DNA of 64,000 bases from Epinephelus fuscoguttatus (taxonomy: Eukaryota > Chordata > Actinopteri > Perciformes > Serranidae), in NCBI RefSeq assembly GCF_011397635.1, contig NC_064762.1, positions 18,055,979 through 18,119,978 of the forward strand, written 5' to 3'. Numbering within the stretch: position 1 is the first letter of the stretch; each line of letters starts with the position of its first letter. Shown piece after piece: positions 46,391 through 59,102 of the stretch. The position numbers and the translations under genes are program-made. Below the pieces are notes generated by a model, which saw nothing but the letters and a program-made list of their open reading frames with translations, was not told the DNA's origin and searched no databases.

Positions 46391-49300
46391 ATGGCTGAGT
46401 ACAAGCTAGAGGTGACAACAGGTGACATGCAATATGCAGGAACATGGGACAACATATATGTCACCTTAATTGGAGCTGAAGGGCAGAGTGAGAGAACTGA
46501 GTTGGACAACTATGGCTTTGACTTTTCAACTGGAACAGTAAGTTAAATCCAGTTGAACATCGCTCATATAGTGATTTTTTAAATAAGGTCTGAGATAATG
46601 TAATGGCTTTTGTTTGTGCATTAATTCATGTTGGGGCAGTATCCATCTCTATTGAATAAGTAATTGGTGTACATTGCATATACCTTTATTTAATTCACAA
46701 CAATTATTTATACATAACAAATAGCATCATCATGCAGACATCTAGTTAGCACTTAACATTTTAATTCAAGGGTTGTGCGGCACAGAAACAAATTTTCTGA
46801 GTTTGTTTAACACAGTCTTTTGGACACTCTTTTAGCAAATTTAATCCACACTTCTAAATTTACTATATAAAATATCTGGATGAGTTCAAGTTTAAATTTG
46901 GTTTTTCATACGGTAAACCACACAAATTTTACGAGTTGTCCAATTCCTCCTCTAATGGCAATTTATGGTTATGGTGCAACAGCCACGTGATAGGTTTAAA
47001 TTCAGTGGTCTGAGTTAGAGACTAACTGAGGGATGTAAAACATATAGCCTGTGGACCAGAACTAACCCACCAATGGGTCCAACCCAGCTCAATGGATGGA
47101 TTTGCAAACATGATATTGATGCACGTGTAAAGTAAGTAAATAAGATTTATTTATACAGCTATAATTATTTTATTTTACAGACATAGATCACAAAGTGCTT
47201 CACAAGGGCATTATGTAAAATACAGGAAAGAAAACACAGAGAGGTTCCCTCTTTTAGGAATGGCTTCCCATCTCCTCAACAAGATGAGGTGACTACCTGA
47301 GCCATGTAATTAAAAGTGCAAAACTATTTGCACAGTACATCATGTGCAGACTATACAGAGCTAGTGCCAACAAGTTATCCAAATGACTGTCTAAACAGGT
47401 GTGTCCTTAGTTGGCTTTTCAAAATAACCACAGAGTCAGCACACTGTAAGGGTGCAGGCAGAGCATTCTAAAATTGACACTGCAGTCTCAAAAAATTTCA
47501 ACTGGATATGTGTCCAGTAGCCAGTGAAGTGATTTTAGTACAGGGGTAATATAAGAGCATCTATTTGATTTAGTTAGTAGTCTTGCAGCAGCGTCCTGGA
47601 TTGCTCACAGAGCAGACATACTAAGTGAGTTGAAAAGTGCATTACAGTAGTCGGTGCAAGATGAGATAAAGGCATGTATAATAATTTCCAGTTGTGAAGG
47701 CTAAGAGGTGTCAGGTATCAGGATCAAGGTCTACAGTGAGTAGCCTACTTCATGTAAAATGCTGCTAAAAAAACAAACACTGAATACTTACTGTGGTCAC
47801 ATTTAAAGATACTGAACATTGCACAAAATATTGTCAATCAGCAGCATCAGTATAAAAAAATCTGTATCAGACATCTGTCTTAAAATAATATTGGTGGAAC
47901 CATATTGACTTGTAAATGGTTCATAGGGCAGAGGATAACTTGCCCTGCTTTCTCAATCGCTTCCGTTTAAGTTTGGGGTGGTGATGCCAGCATTGCCACA
48001 CAGGGGTGGAAAAGTATGGAGAAATATGCATGTAACGACAGTGAGTAGCAGACTTCCTGATCGTGGATAAACTGAGACTTACTGCTGACACTGCACTTAT
48101 TTTGCTTGAGACATCTCATGCTGTTCCTCATCTATATTGTATACTGTACATTGTAAACTTGTACTTCTTAAAAGTAAAAGAGAAAAAAGTTATTATGCGA
48201 TACTTTTACTGGTCCGGCCACCTTGAGGTCAAGTTGGGCTTATGTTCTAATATAGGCATCAAAAGAGTAAATACTTTGGGTTACACTGTAACATAGATGT
48301 TGAACTACACAATATTGTATTTGTCTAAATCTATATTAATCCTTATTTTAAGACAGGGACCTACACCATGAAAACCAGTTCGTCTCTGGGGAAACTTCTG
48401 CTGGTCAAAGTGGAGAAAGACCCTTTTTTGATTCTCCCAGAAGATGAGTGGTACTTCTCCAAAGTAGTGGTGACGACTCCAGAGGGAGAAGCCATTCTTT
48501 TCCCCTGTTACAGATGGATCTCCAGGGGAGAACTGGTGGAGCTGAGAGGAGGGAAAGGTCTGCCTCAAATTTCCAGAATAATCTATACAGTACAGGCCAA
48601 AAGTTTGGACACACCTTCTCATTCAATGCGTTTTCTTTATTTTCATGACAATTTACATTGTAGATTCTCACTGAAGGCATCAAAACTATGAATGAACACA
48701 TGTGGAGTTATGTACTTAACAAAAAAAGGTGAAATAACTGAAAACATGTTTTATATTCTAGTTTCTTCAAAATAGCCACCCTTTGCTCTGATTACTGCTT
48801 TGCACACTCTTGGCATTCTCTCCATGAGCTTCAAGAGGTAGTCACCTGAAATGGTTTCCACTTCACAGGTGTGCCTTATCAGGGTTAATTAGTGGAATTT
48901 CTTGCTTTATCAATGGGGTTGGGACCATCAGTTGTGTTGTGCAGAAGTCAGGTTAATACACAGCCGACAGCCCTATTGGACAACTGTTAAAATTCATATT
49001 ATGGCAAGAACCAATCAGCTAACTAAAGAAAAACGAGTGGCCATCATTACTTTAAGAAATGAAGGTCAGTCAGTCCGGAAAATTGCAAAAACTTTAAATG
49101 TGTCACCAAGTGGAGTCGCAAAAACCATCAAGCGCTACAACGAAACTGGCACACATGAGGACCGACCCAGGAAAGGAAGACCAAGAGTCACCTCTGCTTC
49201 TGAGGATAAGTTCATCCGAGTCACCAGCCTCAGAAATGGCAAGTTAACAGCAGCTCAGATCAGAGACCAGATGAATGCCACACAGAGTTCTAGCAGCAGA

Positions 49301-52300
49301 CCCATCTCTAGAACAACTGTTAAGAGGAGACTGCGCGAATCAGGCCTTCATGGTCAAATAGCTGCTAGGAAACCACTGCTAAGGCAACAAGCAGAAGAGA
49401 TTTGTTTGGGCCAAGAAACACAAGGAATGGACATTAGACCAGTGGAAATCTGTGCTTTGGTCTGATGAGTCCAAATTTGAGATCTTTGGTTCCAACCGCC
49501 GTGTCTTTGTGAGACGCAGAAAAGGTGAACGGATGGATTCCACATGCCTGGTTCCCACTGTGAAGCATGGAGGAGGAGGTGTGATGGTGTGGGGGTGTTT
49601 TGCTGGTGACACAGTTGGGGATTTATTCAAAATTGAAGGCACACTGAACCAGCATGGCTACCACAGCATCCTGCAGCGACATGCCATCCCATCCGGTTTG
49701 CGTTTAGTTGGACGATCATTTATTTTTCAACAGGACAATGACCCCAAACACACCTCCAGGCTGTGTAAGGGCTATTTGACCAAGAAGGAGAGTGATGGAG
49801 TGCTGCGGCAGATGACCTGGCCTCCACAGTCACCGGACCTGAACCCAATCGAGATGGTTTGGGGTGAGCTGGACCGCAGAGTGAAGGCAAAGGGGCCAAC
49901 AAGTGCTAAACACCTCTGGGAACTCCTTCAAGACTGTTGGAAAACCATTTCAGGTGACTACCTCTTGAAGCTCATGGAGAGAATGCCAAGAGTGTGCAAA
50001 GCAGTAATCAGAGCAAAGGGTGGCTATTTTGAAGAAACTAGAATATAAAACATGTTTTCAGTTATTTCACCTTTTTTTGTTAAGTACATAACTCCACATG
50101 TGTTCATTCATAGTTTTGATGCCTTCAGTGAGAATCTACAATGTAAATAGTCATGAAAATAAAGAAAACGCATTGAATGAGAAGGTGTGTCCAAACTTTT
50201 GGCCTGTACTGTATATATATAGATAATAATTATTTAGGCTTATGGATATCAATTTTTATGTTCTTTTCTTGCTTTAGCCATGAAGGGTTTTGAGGAGGAC
50301 CACCCCCTGTTGATTGACTACCGGAAAAAAGAGCTCACACTTAAAAAGAGCTTGTACCAGTAAGTTTTAACGTGTGCAGTACAGCACGTACATAGAGCTG
50401 CTGTGATGATCTTAGAAGTTTATCTGGAAAAATGTCTCACATTCTTTCCTGTAACTTTGTTTGGTTTTTCAGATGGAAGATTATGGCTGATGGACTACCC
50501 CAAATCATCCATTTTGATGATCCAACTGAGATCCCACCTGACTTTCGTTACTCTAAGTCCAAGATATCTGAACAAAATTATTCAAAAATGATAATGTGAG
50601 TCTACACACACATATACGATGGACAAAATCAGGTTACAACTAAGTCATACTCTCCATGTTTTGAGGCAAAAAGTGAATTTGAAGCTTTAATATCAACACA
50701 GTTAATCCTGTATTGAGTTCTCCATTTTTTTAAACTCTTTCTTACTTCAGCGGTCTTGAACTGAAGTTGAAGGGGCTGGTTGGATCTAATGAAAAATGGG
50801 AAAGCTTTGAAGACATGAAAAAAATCTTCTGCTGCAAAAAGACGCCAATGTCAGGTAGATTGTTTTCCCATTTTCCAGTTCTCCAGCATAAATTATCACA
50901 ACAATGTCACTGTCATAGTTTCATACCAACACATAGATACAGATGTTCCTGTTGGATAAAACAATCTGTTGTTGTATAAAGTCGAAACCTTTCAGGAACA
51001 AATCAATCTTGTTTTAAGTTAAATGACCATGATCATCATGTTTTTATTCAAAACCAAACAAAGAAAAACATTTATTTATATTTTCTATTTGTTGTTCTTC
51101 CAGAGTATGTTACAGAGCACTGGAAGGAAGACGACTTTTATGGATCCCAGTTTCTGAACGGAGTCAACCCCAATGTGATCAAGCGCTGCTCAGAGCTTCC
51201 CCCAAACTTTCCAGTCACAGAGGAGATGGTGAAGCCGTTCCTGGCAGAGGGAACCTCTCTGCAGAAGGAAATGGAGGTATGAAAGAAGAGTGGCTTTAAA
51301 TGGCTCATAATCTTTGCTTTGGGAAGACTTGTATAGTTTTAAAGTTCTTATATATCACAAAGGAAAGTCCCTGATTCATATTGCCTTGATTTGTTACAAA
51401 TCTGTGATACCTCTAGATGTCCTTTTTTTCTGTTTTTCCTTCTCACACAGAAAGGCAACATATTCCTCTATGACCAGAAGAAGATGGATGGAATAACCCC
51501 CAGAACCTATAATGGTGAACCTCTGCATGTGACTGCTGGTCTCTGTTTACTCTACATGAACCCAGAAAACAAACTGATGCCAATAGCAATACAGGTATTT
51601 AAATGACAGAGCAAATCAGTGACAATATTTATACTGTATAAACTTAAGTAAAATCAGTGATCTAGTCACATACTGATATTACATTCCATTGTACATTAGT
51701 ATGTTTCAGAGGACCTGGTGCACTATTTTAAAATATAAAAATGAAGTATGTTTTTATCACATTCCAGCTGCACCAACAACCCTCTGAGCAGAACCCCATC
51801 TTTCTGCCCAGTGACCCAGAGCCTGACTGGCTGCTGGCCAAGATGTTCATCAAAAATGCAGATTTCATGGATCATCAAGCTGTTCATCACTTCATGAACA
51901 CTCACTTTCTGGCTGAGGTCTATACTGTTGCCGCTCTCCGCAGCTTCTCTGTGATTCACCCCCTCTATAAGGTAAAATAACAAAGCTAAGGTCACAGTGC
52001 TGGTGCACTTTATTCTATTCATTTGACCTGAACTGAAGATCCAACTTTTATTGATTGATTTCTCAGGTACTTTTTGGGGCGTTTTATGTCTCTATTGTAC
52101 AGTTGATAGTCGCTATCTCAGCATATTCACATAACATATAACCAGAGTTGGGTAAGGGTTACTTTAAAAGTAATCAAAGTACTTTACTGCATTACTTTTG
52201 TTAAAAGTAACCAGTTATGTTACTGCGTTGGACCACAGGGCGCTTAGCCTACATTTTTTGTCTCCAAAATTAAACTTATGGACCACTTGAGATCCAATTC

Positions 52301-55300
52301 TCCCATCACAGCCGTCACTTTGACCAGTAGAAACAAAGAACAATCTGCTGCCATAGACAACTGTATGACAACAACACCCCAGCGTTTTTAATATTTCCTC
52401 TAGGGATGTTACCACACAGAGTAAAAGGGGGAAATGATAATGTGAAACAGCAGAGGCACTTTGTCAACCCGCTGAGTACTGTCATTAGCATCAAGCTAGC
52501 AAACAATGTTACATCCTCATAATAGAGACTTAAAGTAATAACATGATCAAATAGTGGCAGGGCTTTTACTCACCACACCTGCAGAGGCTACCAGCTTCAT
52601 TTGAAACAGACTACATTATAGACGGTCCATTATTTATTAATCCCTCTGTGTTTATATATTTACTTTGTCTTTATAAAGTTAACATATCGCGCCATCATTT
52701 CAAACTCAACACTTCCTGAATTTCTTTCAGATTAAAAACCCCTTATAATCTCGGCTGAGAGAATCCCTCCATTTTCTAAATAGGCTTTTATTGTGAAACA
52801 TTTGTAGGAACTCGGTTGTGAAGGATACAGTAACTTGAATGTTTACGTATGGCACTTCAAATAGAGCTCCTGCCACCTGCTGACGCTTTTAGGTGACTAC
52901 AACATTTCAGCTGGCACATGAACAGACACAGTGACTGAAATAATAATAAAAGTGATAAAAATAGGACAAGAATAACCCGATGACATCACACACATCGTGA
53001 AAAGATAATTGTTAGTACCATCGTGTAGTGTGTCATGTCTGTCAGCCAAATCACAGCACGATTTAATGACTCCACAATCGTGTAATGTGACATAGTGACT
53101 TTCAGAACAGGCAGAAAAGTCGTGTAGTGTGTACAAGGCATAATGCAAGTCCTGAGTCATGGAAGTAACGGAAGTAACTGATGGCTTGTTTGAAAATGTA
53201 CTCAAGTATTTGATTACTTAAACAGCAAACTAACGGGGCGTAGGTGGCTTAGTGGTAGAGCAGGCGCCCCAGCGGCCCGGGTGCCCAAAGTACTTTTTAC
53301 AGTAATGAGTAACCTAACGTGTTAGTTTGCTGTTTTTTTTGTTTTTGTTTTTTAAGATATTTTTTACCCAACTCTGCATATAACGTCAATTTCAAAAAAA
53401 TATCTTACATTAACTAATGCACAAACAATAAATAAGTAATTAAGCAATAAGCCAGGAGAGGCCTTTCAATATTCTTCCCTCTGTCTGTACAGCTGCTGGT
53501 TCCACACTTCCGATACACTCTCTACGTAAATACTAGAGGCCGCAAAGCTCTTTTTGGACCTGATGGGGTTTTGAGTACGGTATGGTTCTTTAAATTATAC
53601 ATTTCTGAATAAATTATTATTGTATTATATCATATTGCACCATTGCAAAACTAAGTTTTAGTCTGTAATGTTTTAACAAGGTAGCCTTCTTTTTTTACTT
53701 CAAGAAACGTGTCTGATGGTAAATATCTGTGTATTATTGATATATTAGAGTTCACTTGGCTATGACGGACTGCGGGAGCTCATGAGAAGGGCTCACTCTG
53801 AAACAACCTACAGCTCCCTCTGCCTGCCAGAGAACATCACTGCACGAGGACTGGAGTCCATACCCAACTTCTACTACAGAGATGATGGCCTGAAGTTGTG
53901 GAACATCATCAACAGGTTACCTTTAAACAAATATTGCAACCATCCATAGGGATTTATTTTTACAAGCAACAGCTAGGAGGCTCTCTGTCTTTTTCACATA
54001 AAAGTGTAACTTTCTAAAATAAAATTGTTCTGTGCTCACCAGCTTTGTGAAGGCAGTGGTGGAGTACTTCTATCCCTCAGACAGTGAGGTGCTTAAAGAC
54101 ACTGAGCTCCAGGATTGGATCAGTGAGATATTTACACATGGCTTCTTAGGAAACAAAGCTTCAGGTATTTATCTCTTATTCTGAAATCATTTGTTAACAC
54201 AGTTTATACATAAAAACTTCATAGTAGCCAGTAATATTTTACAGTTTTCAAGTTCAGGTATTTATCCCAAGTTCTAAAGTAATTTTGATATACTAATATA
54301 TGAGTTACTGTGCTGTCAACAGGGTTTCCAGCAGGCTTTCAGACTGTCCAGGAAGTGATCAAGTTCATCACCATGGTGATCTTCACAGTGACGGTTCAGC
54401 ATGCTGCAGTACACAATGGGGAGGTAAACAGTTGGGACAATAAAATATGTATTGATGTCTGATCAACTATCGAGCTTGATATAACGCTTAATGTATAGCA
54501 CTTTTGGCAGATCTGTAATCTGCTTCATCCCTTAGTATTTTTCTTTTAATGATTCACTTTGTGTGTTTTGTTTTGTTTTTTTAAAATTATTTATTTAATT
54601 ATTTACTTACTTATTTTTTTTTTTCCTTAGGGTAGACAGGCGGGGGTGGGGGGTGGTTTGGTGGGTTGTATTATAAATTTTGAAAACTTTGGTGACGTGC
54701 TCCTTGTAACTATTATCTGTGATACTCTGGTCTGTTTTGCACAAACACCACCAATAAAAATGTTGAAATGTAATGATTCACTTTAGCAGGGTATTGGCTG
54801 AACATTGCAAATGTTGCAAGTCCCACGTAGATTAACATTCCTTTGTTGTAATGTGTAACATTAGATTTAATTTAGATGAAAAAAATGATACATATTAAAG
54901 TTTCTTTCATAATTTAGTTTGATTACCAGTCCTGGATGCCTAATGGCTCGCTGCTGCTGCTGCACAAAGCTCCTCCGACCACAAAGGGGCAGTCAAGCAT
55001 GGAGACAATTTTGGAGACCCTCCAAGATGTTGGCGAGACAGTGAAATTTGCAGCATTGACTTGGTTGCTTTCAGACAAATACACAGATAATGTAAGTTTA
55101 ATGCTAATGAATACCTACAGCAGCATCATTATGGCCTATCAACATTTTGAAAATACTTTCTTTTTTTAAACCACAAATTGCTGACAGTCTCATTTTGTCT
55201 TGTTTTTGTCATTTTGGCAGGTTACCTTGGGTTCATACCCTGAAGAACGATTCAATGAGCCTGCCCCTAAGCAGATGATGAAGAAATTTCAAGCAGAGCT

Positions 55301-55400
55301 GTCCTCCCTCAGTGAAGCAATTACAATAAGAAACTCACAGCTTGAAGTACCCTACACATATCTGAACCCTACTCAGATAGAAAACAGTGTAACTGTTTGA
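46391..55400 (+). CDS. Lipoxygenase gene D, complete (14 coding exons, 670 aa)
   Basis: Coding exons: 46391-46537, 48353-48557, 50278-50359, 50473-50595, 50751-50854, 51104-51276, 51451-51594, 51768-51971, 53493-53579, 53749-53915, 54043-54164, 54323-54423, 54918-55091, 55221-55400. All are open with GT-AG borders. Starts [19 protein letters not shown]. Iron ligands His367 and His372 (HFMNTH) and His546. The fourth ligand position 550 is His (QHAAVHNGE) where genes A and B have Asn. The chain ends ENSVTV, Val in place of Ile. Coffa residue 410 is Gly (NTRGRK). Exon 13 has one extra codon from a CTG run (four Leu). Asn and His both occur at position 550 in active animal lipoxygenases, so the gene can still be functional. 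A 1.6-kb Tc1-type element sits in intron 2 and a hAT element in intron 8. Confidence 0.93.
47110..47760. repeat. LINE-like 3' region in gene D intron 1
   Basis: 'atttatttatacagct', 'cacaaagtgcttcacaaggg' and 'ccagtagccagtgaagtgat' are typical of a degraded fish non-LTR retrotransposon 3' part. No reading frame. Confidence 0.4.
48588..50211 (+). mobile_element. Tc1/mariner element, near-complete, DD38E type
   Basis: 1624 bp bounded by TA on both sides (48586-48587 and 50212-50213). Terminal inverted repeats of about 273 bp (48588-48860 and 49939-50211) start CAGTACAGGCCAAAAGTTTG. The right repeat covers the last ~110 bp of the transposase gene. Gene E intron 2 shows the uninterrupted site ('ccagaataattgatatata'). 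High terminal identity and a mostly open gene point to recent activity. Confidence 0.9.
49001..50048 (+). pseudogene. Tc1/mariner transposase with one frameshift
   Basis: Starts [20 protein letters not shown], with a helix-turn-helix DNA-binding part ([20 protein letters not shown]) and a basic linker ([10 protein letters not shown]). It then has the catalytic region [22 protein letters not shown] and [11 protein letters not shown], ending EETRI-stop at 50046-50048. The frame shifts once between about 49380 and 49410, where the first frame runs into QAEEICLG while the next frame continues [10 protein letters not shown]. From the D of QQD to the E of NPIE I count 38 intervening residues, against 34 in ordinary Tc1. 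This fits the DD38E (Intruder) branch. The function would be cut-and-paste transposition at TA sites. This copy cannot make it without the shift being bypassed. Confidence 0.88.
52143..53376. mobile_element. Non-autonomous hAT element with nested insertions in gene D intron 8
   Basis: Ends CAGAGTTGGGTAA (inverted at the right end), flanked by the exact 8-bp duplication CATATAAC (52135-52142 and 53377-53384). Inside, about 52210-53145 is an inverted relative of 61481-62386 in gene E, with a 'gtgtagtgtgtacaaggca' end. A SINE head with 'ggcttagtggtagagcagg' lies at 53234-53290. Confidence 0.85.
54590..54775 (+). repeat. LINE 3'-end-like sequence in gene D intron 12
   Basis: G-rich stretch, then 'tattataaattttgaaaac', 'gtaactattatctgtgatac' and 'ccaataaaaatgttgaaa', the style of a fish LINE tail. 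Not present in the other introns 12. Confidence 0.35.
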
Positions 55401-55642
55401 GAAAGTCTGAAGGAGCCATTCTGCATGAGACAATGGCACCATGCATTTCTCAAAACCTGTCTTGCATGTTGGGAGGTGTGTTATACTTTGCATGTAGTAC
55501 ATACCATAGGTGAGGTGTTAGAGCCAGTTAGTGAGGTGTTGCATGCTGGGACAAAAGGACAATGTATATTTTGGGTATGTCATGATGAGCTGGTCTGTGG
55601 TATGCTAACAATGTTGACATGGTGTTATCTGAATCAGTTACC

Positions 55643-55648
55643 AATAAA
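55643..55648 (+). terminator. Candidate gene D polyadenylation signal
   Basis: AATAAA 243 bp after the stop. It is not in the same sequence context as the signals behind A and B. Confidence 0.4.
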
Positions 55649-55679
55649 AAACCTTACCAGTTCCTACTGGTAGGGTTAG

Positions 55680-56606
55680 GGTTAACCAGGGGAATAATAA
55701 CTGTTCTTTAAAAGAAACACATAATACTCTTTTTTTGTAATGCTGGTAATCTACTGGGTACAGTACTGGGAAACAAAAAATAAGTTTGGGGTAAAGGGTT
55801 TAACGTGTAGGCCTATATTCTGTGGAATCTATTGTTGGGATCACTGGACTCCACAGTTGAGTCCAGTATTCCACAGTATTTGTGCAACTCTAAACGGGAC
55901 ATAAAAGCACGTCCTGTAAGTTCAGCCCACTCAAAATGGCAGCTGAAGCCCCTTTGCTCTTGAGACAAAAGAAAATCAACTCAGTTTCCCACAGTCCTCC
56001 AAGTTTTTGCACCTAGGCCATTTTTCATTCACTACTGGTCACTGTGGCAAGTGGCCCACATCATCATCTGGTCAATACAAGGGGAAAGCGTCCATTATTC
56101 TTTCTCCTAAGACCTCCACAGAGGAGAGTCATTGGTGCTTCGGGGCCATTCTGCCCTTTCTCTGCTTTTTGTCACCTTCCTGCATGCTCACAGCAGAAAT
56201 GACTCTTCTCACTGAAATGCTGTCTGAATGTGGCCTGCTCCAGGCAGACACAGTGCACCAGCAGCCAGACATAAAGTATGACAGATAACTTTCAAGCAAA
56301 GGAGCAACAAAGCCAAGTTAGTGCTGAGCTGCTGGAATACAGCAAAAGACTACATCATAAACCACAATTCTTCCCAGCCAGGCTTTGCTGAAACTGAGTT
56401 GATGTTAGTAGGCTAATTCTTTAAACAGACCCAGACTCTTGCATACAACTCAACATTCTTTGTACTAACTAGGAACCTTTATACATATATAATTCAATTT
56501 GGTCAAGACTGCTTTCAAAAATAACTACACTCAGAGAGGGAACCCAAAGTTCCAGCCTTGCACGTCTTCCATTCTGATCGACCACATGTGGTGAAGCAGA
56601 ACCTCT

Positions 56607-56688
<82 letters not shown>

Positions 56689-58560
56689 ATTTTGTGTGAG
56701 GCTTTTTGAAAGGGTGATTGAGATTGTACAGTAGGTCTGTGTGATTTATTTTTGCTTTGCTATAGGGTGAATAAACACTTTTGAAATATACATGCTGTCT
56801 ATTTAATATTGTACAAAAATGAATCATGCCAACCTGTGCTGTGTCAAGAATTTCTAAATCCTACAATCTTTACTGTTGATATGGTAATTTTGGTTATTAT
56901 CTAAATTATTAATCAGAGTTCAAAACTGAAAGTTTAGTTTACTATATTTCATGAGCCTGAGTTAATTAAGTGGCTATAATTTTCCTTTTTCAGAAGGTGG
57001 TGCCCCGTGAATTAAACATATCATTATATAAATGATTATTTTTAATATTCATTCATTATTTCTGATATCCATTTTAACACGTTTAACCAGGAGTTACAAA
57101 CATTACAAAGTGATTATGGTACAAAAATTTCAGAGGTATGATATGCCACCAAAATTGCAGGGTAGAGTAAGGTCAGATAAAGGGCTTTGATTAGTAATAT
57201 AGGACACAGAAAAAATATGGATTACAGCCTCAGAACAATGACGGGGTACACAGGAGTAGCATACCGTACAGTATAACTATTATAACGCACTAAGACTGTG
57301 CACTCTTGGCAGAGGTACGTTCTCTGAGAGCTTTCTAGATTTGCTCTTACCATAGAATTTCAAACACAAAAAACTAAGAATTTCAAACACAAAAGTGACC
57401 AGCTAATCTTCATAAATGCAGAGATATCACTCACTGGACTAGCAGCCTGTCTCCGACGCGCTAAACAGTGTTGGAGAAACACTGACTTTAACATGAAACT
57501 GCTTTACTCAGTGTTTTTAAATGGTTTTAATCAAGTGGTCAGTTTGTTTTGGAGAAGAGAGACCTCTGCGGATGATGCAGCTTCCACTAAAAATCTCCTG
57601 AACACTGAAGGAATTCTAACCAGGAAAAGTTTCAGCTAGTTGCAATCTGCAAGCCTCACCACTAGATGACACTAAATCCCTCTGAAACATACACACTGCT
57701 CCTTTAAAAAATATACTATAATAAAATAAAATAATACAGGAAATGTCTTTAGTAGCAGTCTTTGTAAATTTGGTCAAATTTATCAACACAAGAAGCATGA
57801 GAAGACATGAGTGCTTAGGTTCATTGTGACTGGGATGTCTTCATGACTGAGTCAAATGCATTGACAAAGTGCTGTGTTGGTATTGTAATACCTACTTAAA
57901 TCTTGCCCCAGACAAATACCTCCCATATAACAATAATAAAAAACTAATACTAACACTTAGAAAAACTAAAATTTAACTATTTTTTTTCTTTGATAAAAAC
58001 TAATTTGAAATGAGCAAACCCACTTTGGAAATGACAAAAACTAAACTGAATTGAAAACAAAAATTAAAACCACATTAAAAATAATAGCGAACTGATAGAA
58101 AATACAAACCATGATAACTCTGATGAATACAGAAAATAGTAATACTATCACAAGTTAGGTGGGTTTGGTGGATAAAGCAACTCAGAGCAGGTGAGTTGTC
58201 AGTAATGTTAAGAATGCTGGGGGTGAGGGTACAGCATCTCTGATCCTGTTATTTAAGTAACCGGTTAGAGTTAGTGTAGTGTTGGTAAAGGCACTACACT
58301 ATGCACCATAGTTTTCTACCATGTATTTTGGGGTTAAATGTGTAATTATTGCAGTAAACATGTGTGAAAGAGTCAGATAACAAGATATAAGTAGTAACAA
58401 TGAGCATGTGTGCAAGTGTGTCAGATTAAGATGGGCAAACAGTTTCAAGCACAACAATCCTACTACAGTCCATGATGTGTTTCTAATGTGACCAATAATA
58501 TATAAATAATAATCACTAATGTGTTTCTTCTTAGATATCAGGTTGCTGTTTTTGTTGTTG
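55680..58560. other. Intergenic region between genes D and E
   Basis: 55665-55810 is a diverged copy of the array spacer ('ctactgggtacagtactggg'). 56613-56687 is a CT then CA microsatellite. 56755-56815 matches 6410-6470 behind gene 0. The rest is AT-rich with no recognisable gene. Confidence 0.55.
56613..56687. repeat. CT / CA compound microsatellite
   Basis: CT units pass directly into about 24 CA units. Confidence 0.95.
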
Positions 58561-58567
58561 TTGTTGT

Positions 58568-59082
58568 TTGGCTTGAAGCTACAATGGATAGTTGAGTACA
58601 ACTGCTGCTCTGACCCCGCACCCTACAGCTACATGTATAGACACAAAAACCAGAAATACAACTTTAACAATTACTTGACCTGTCAGGTGAAAGCACAGTG
58701 GGGGATGTGGTCTCAAACAGGTTTAAGTTAGTGTGGAGGGGCTTACATGAGAAGGAGGACAGAAAGCAAGAACACAGACCACAGAGAGAAAAAAAACTGG
58801 ATTTGGAGTTTAAAGACAAAGAGGTGGTAAAAACAGCCTCCATCTGAAGGTACAGGTAAGGACTTAACTCATCTTTCCTCATGGTATGACAATTAATGAT
58901 CAAAACACTGAACATGTAATATTATATGCAATGTAATACTAGAGCAAGTTATGGATTAACAAGCTTTTTGGATGTTCGTGGACAAGTATTTTGAGTCTGG
59001 AAAAACAATTTCAGAGGCTTTTAGTGAATGAATTATTTGCATTCACTTCACAATTTAGAGATTTTATTCTGTTTTTTTCCAG
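58568..59082 (+). promoter_or_regulatory. Gene E upstream block and 5' non-coding exon
   Basis: The shared block in diverged form ('gtacaactgctgctctgacc', 'agaacacagaccacagag'). The exon end at 58855 precedes GTAAGGA. The acceptor TTTTTTTCCAG ends at 59082. The TATA-like word of genes C and D is missing. Confidence 0.5.
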
Positions 59083-59102
59083 ACAGTTTCCACAGCGTGA
59101 TC

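Noticed and set aside
48902-49465. Start of the transposase at the longer frame (ATG 48902).
   Set aside because: Similarity to Tc1 transposases begins at MARTNQ (49001). The upstream residues are not family-like.
53234-53290. Possible tRNA gene ('ggcttagtggtagagcagg').
   Set aside because: Only an A-box-like half is present, with no cloverleaf, and it lies inside a hAT element. A SINE head is the better explanation.
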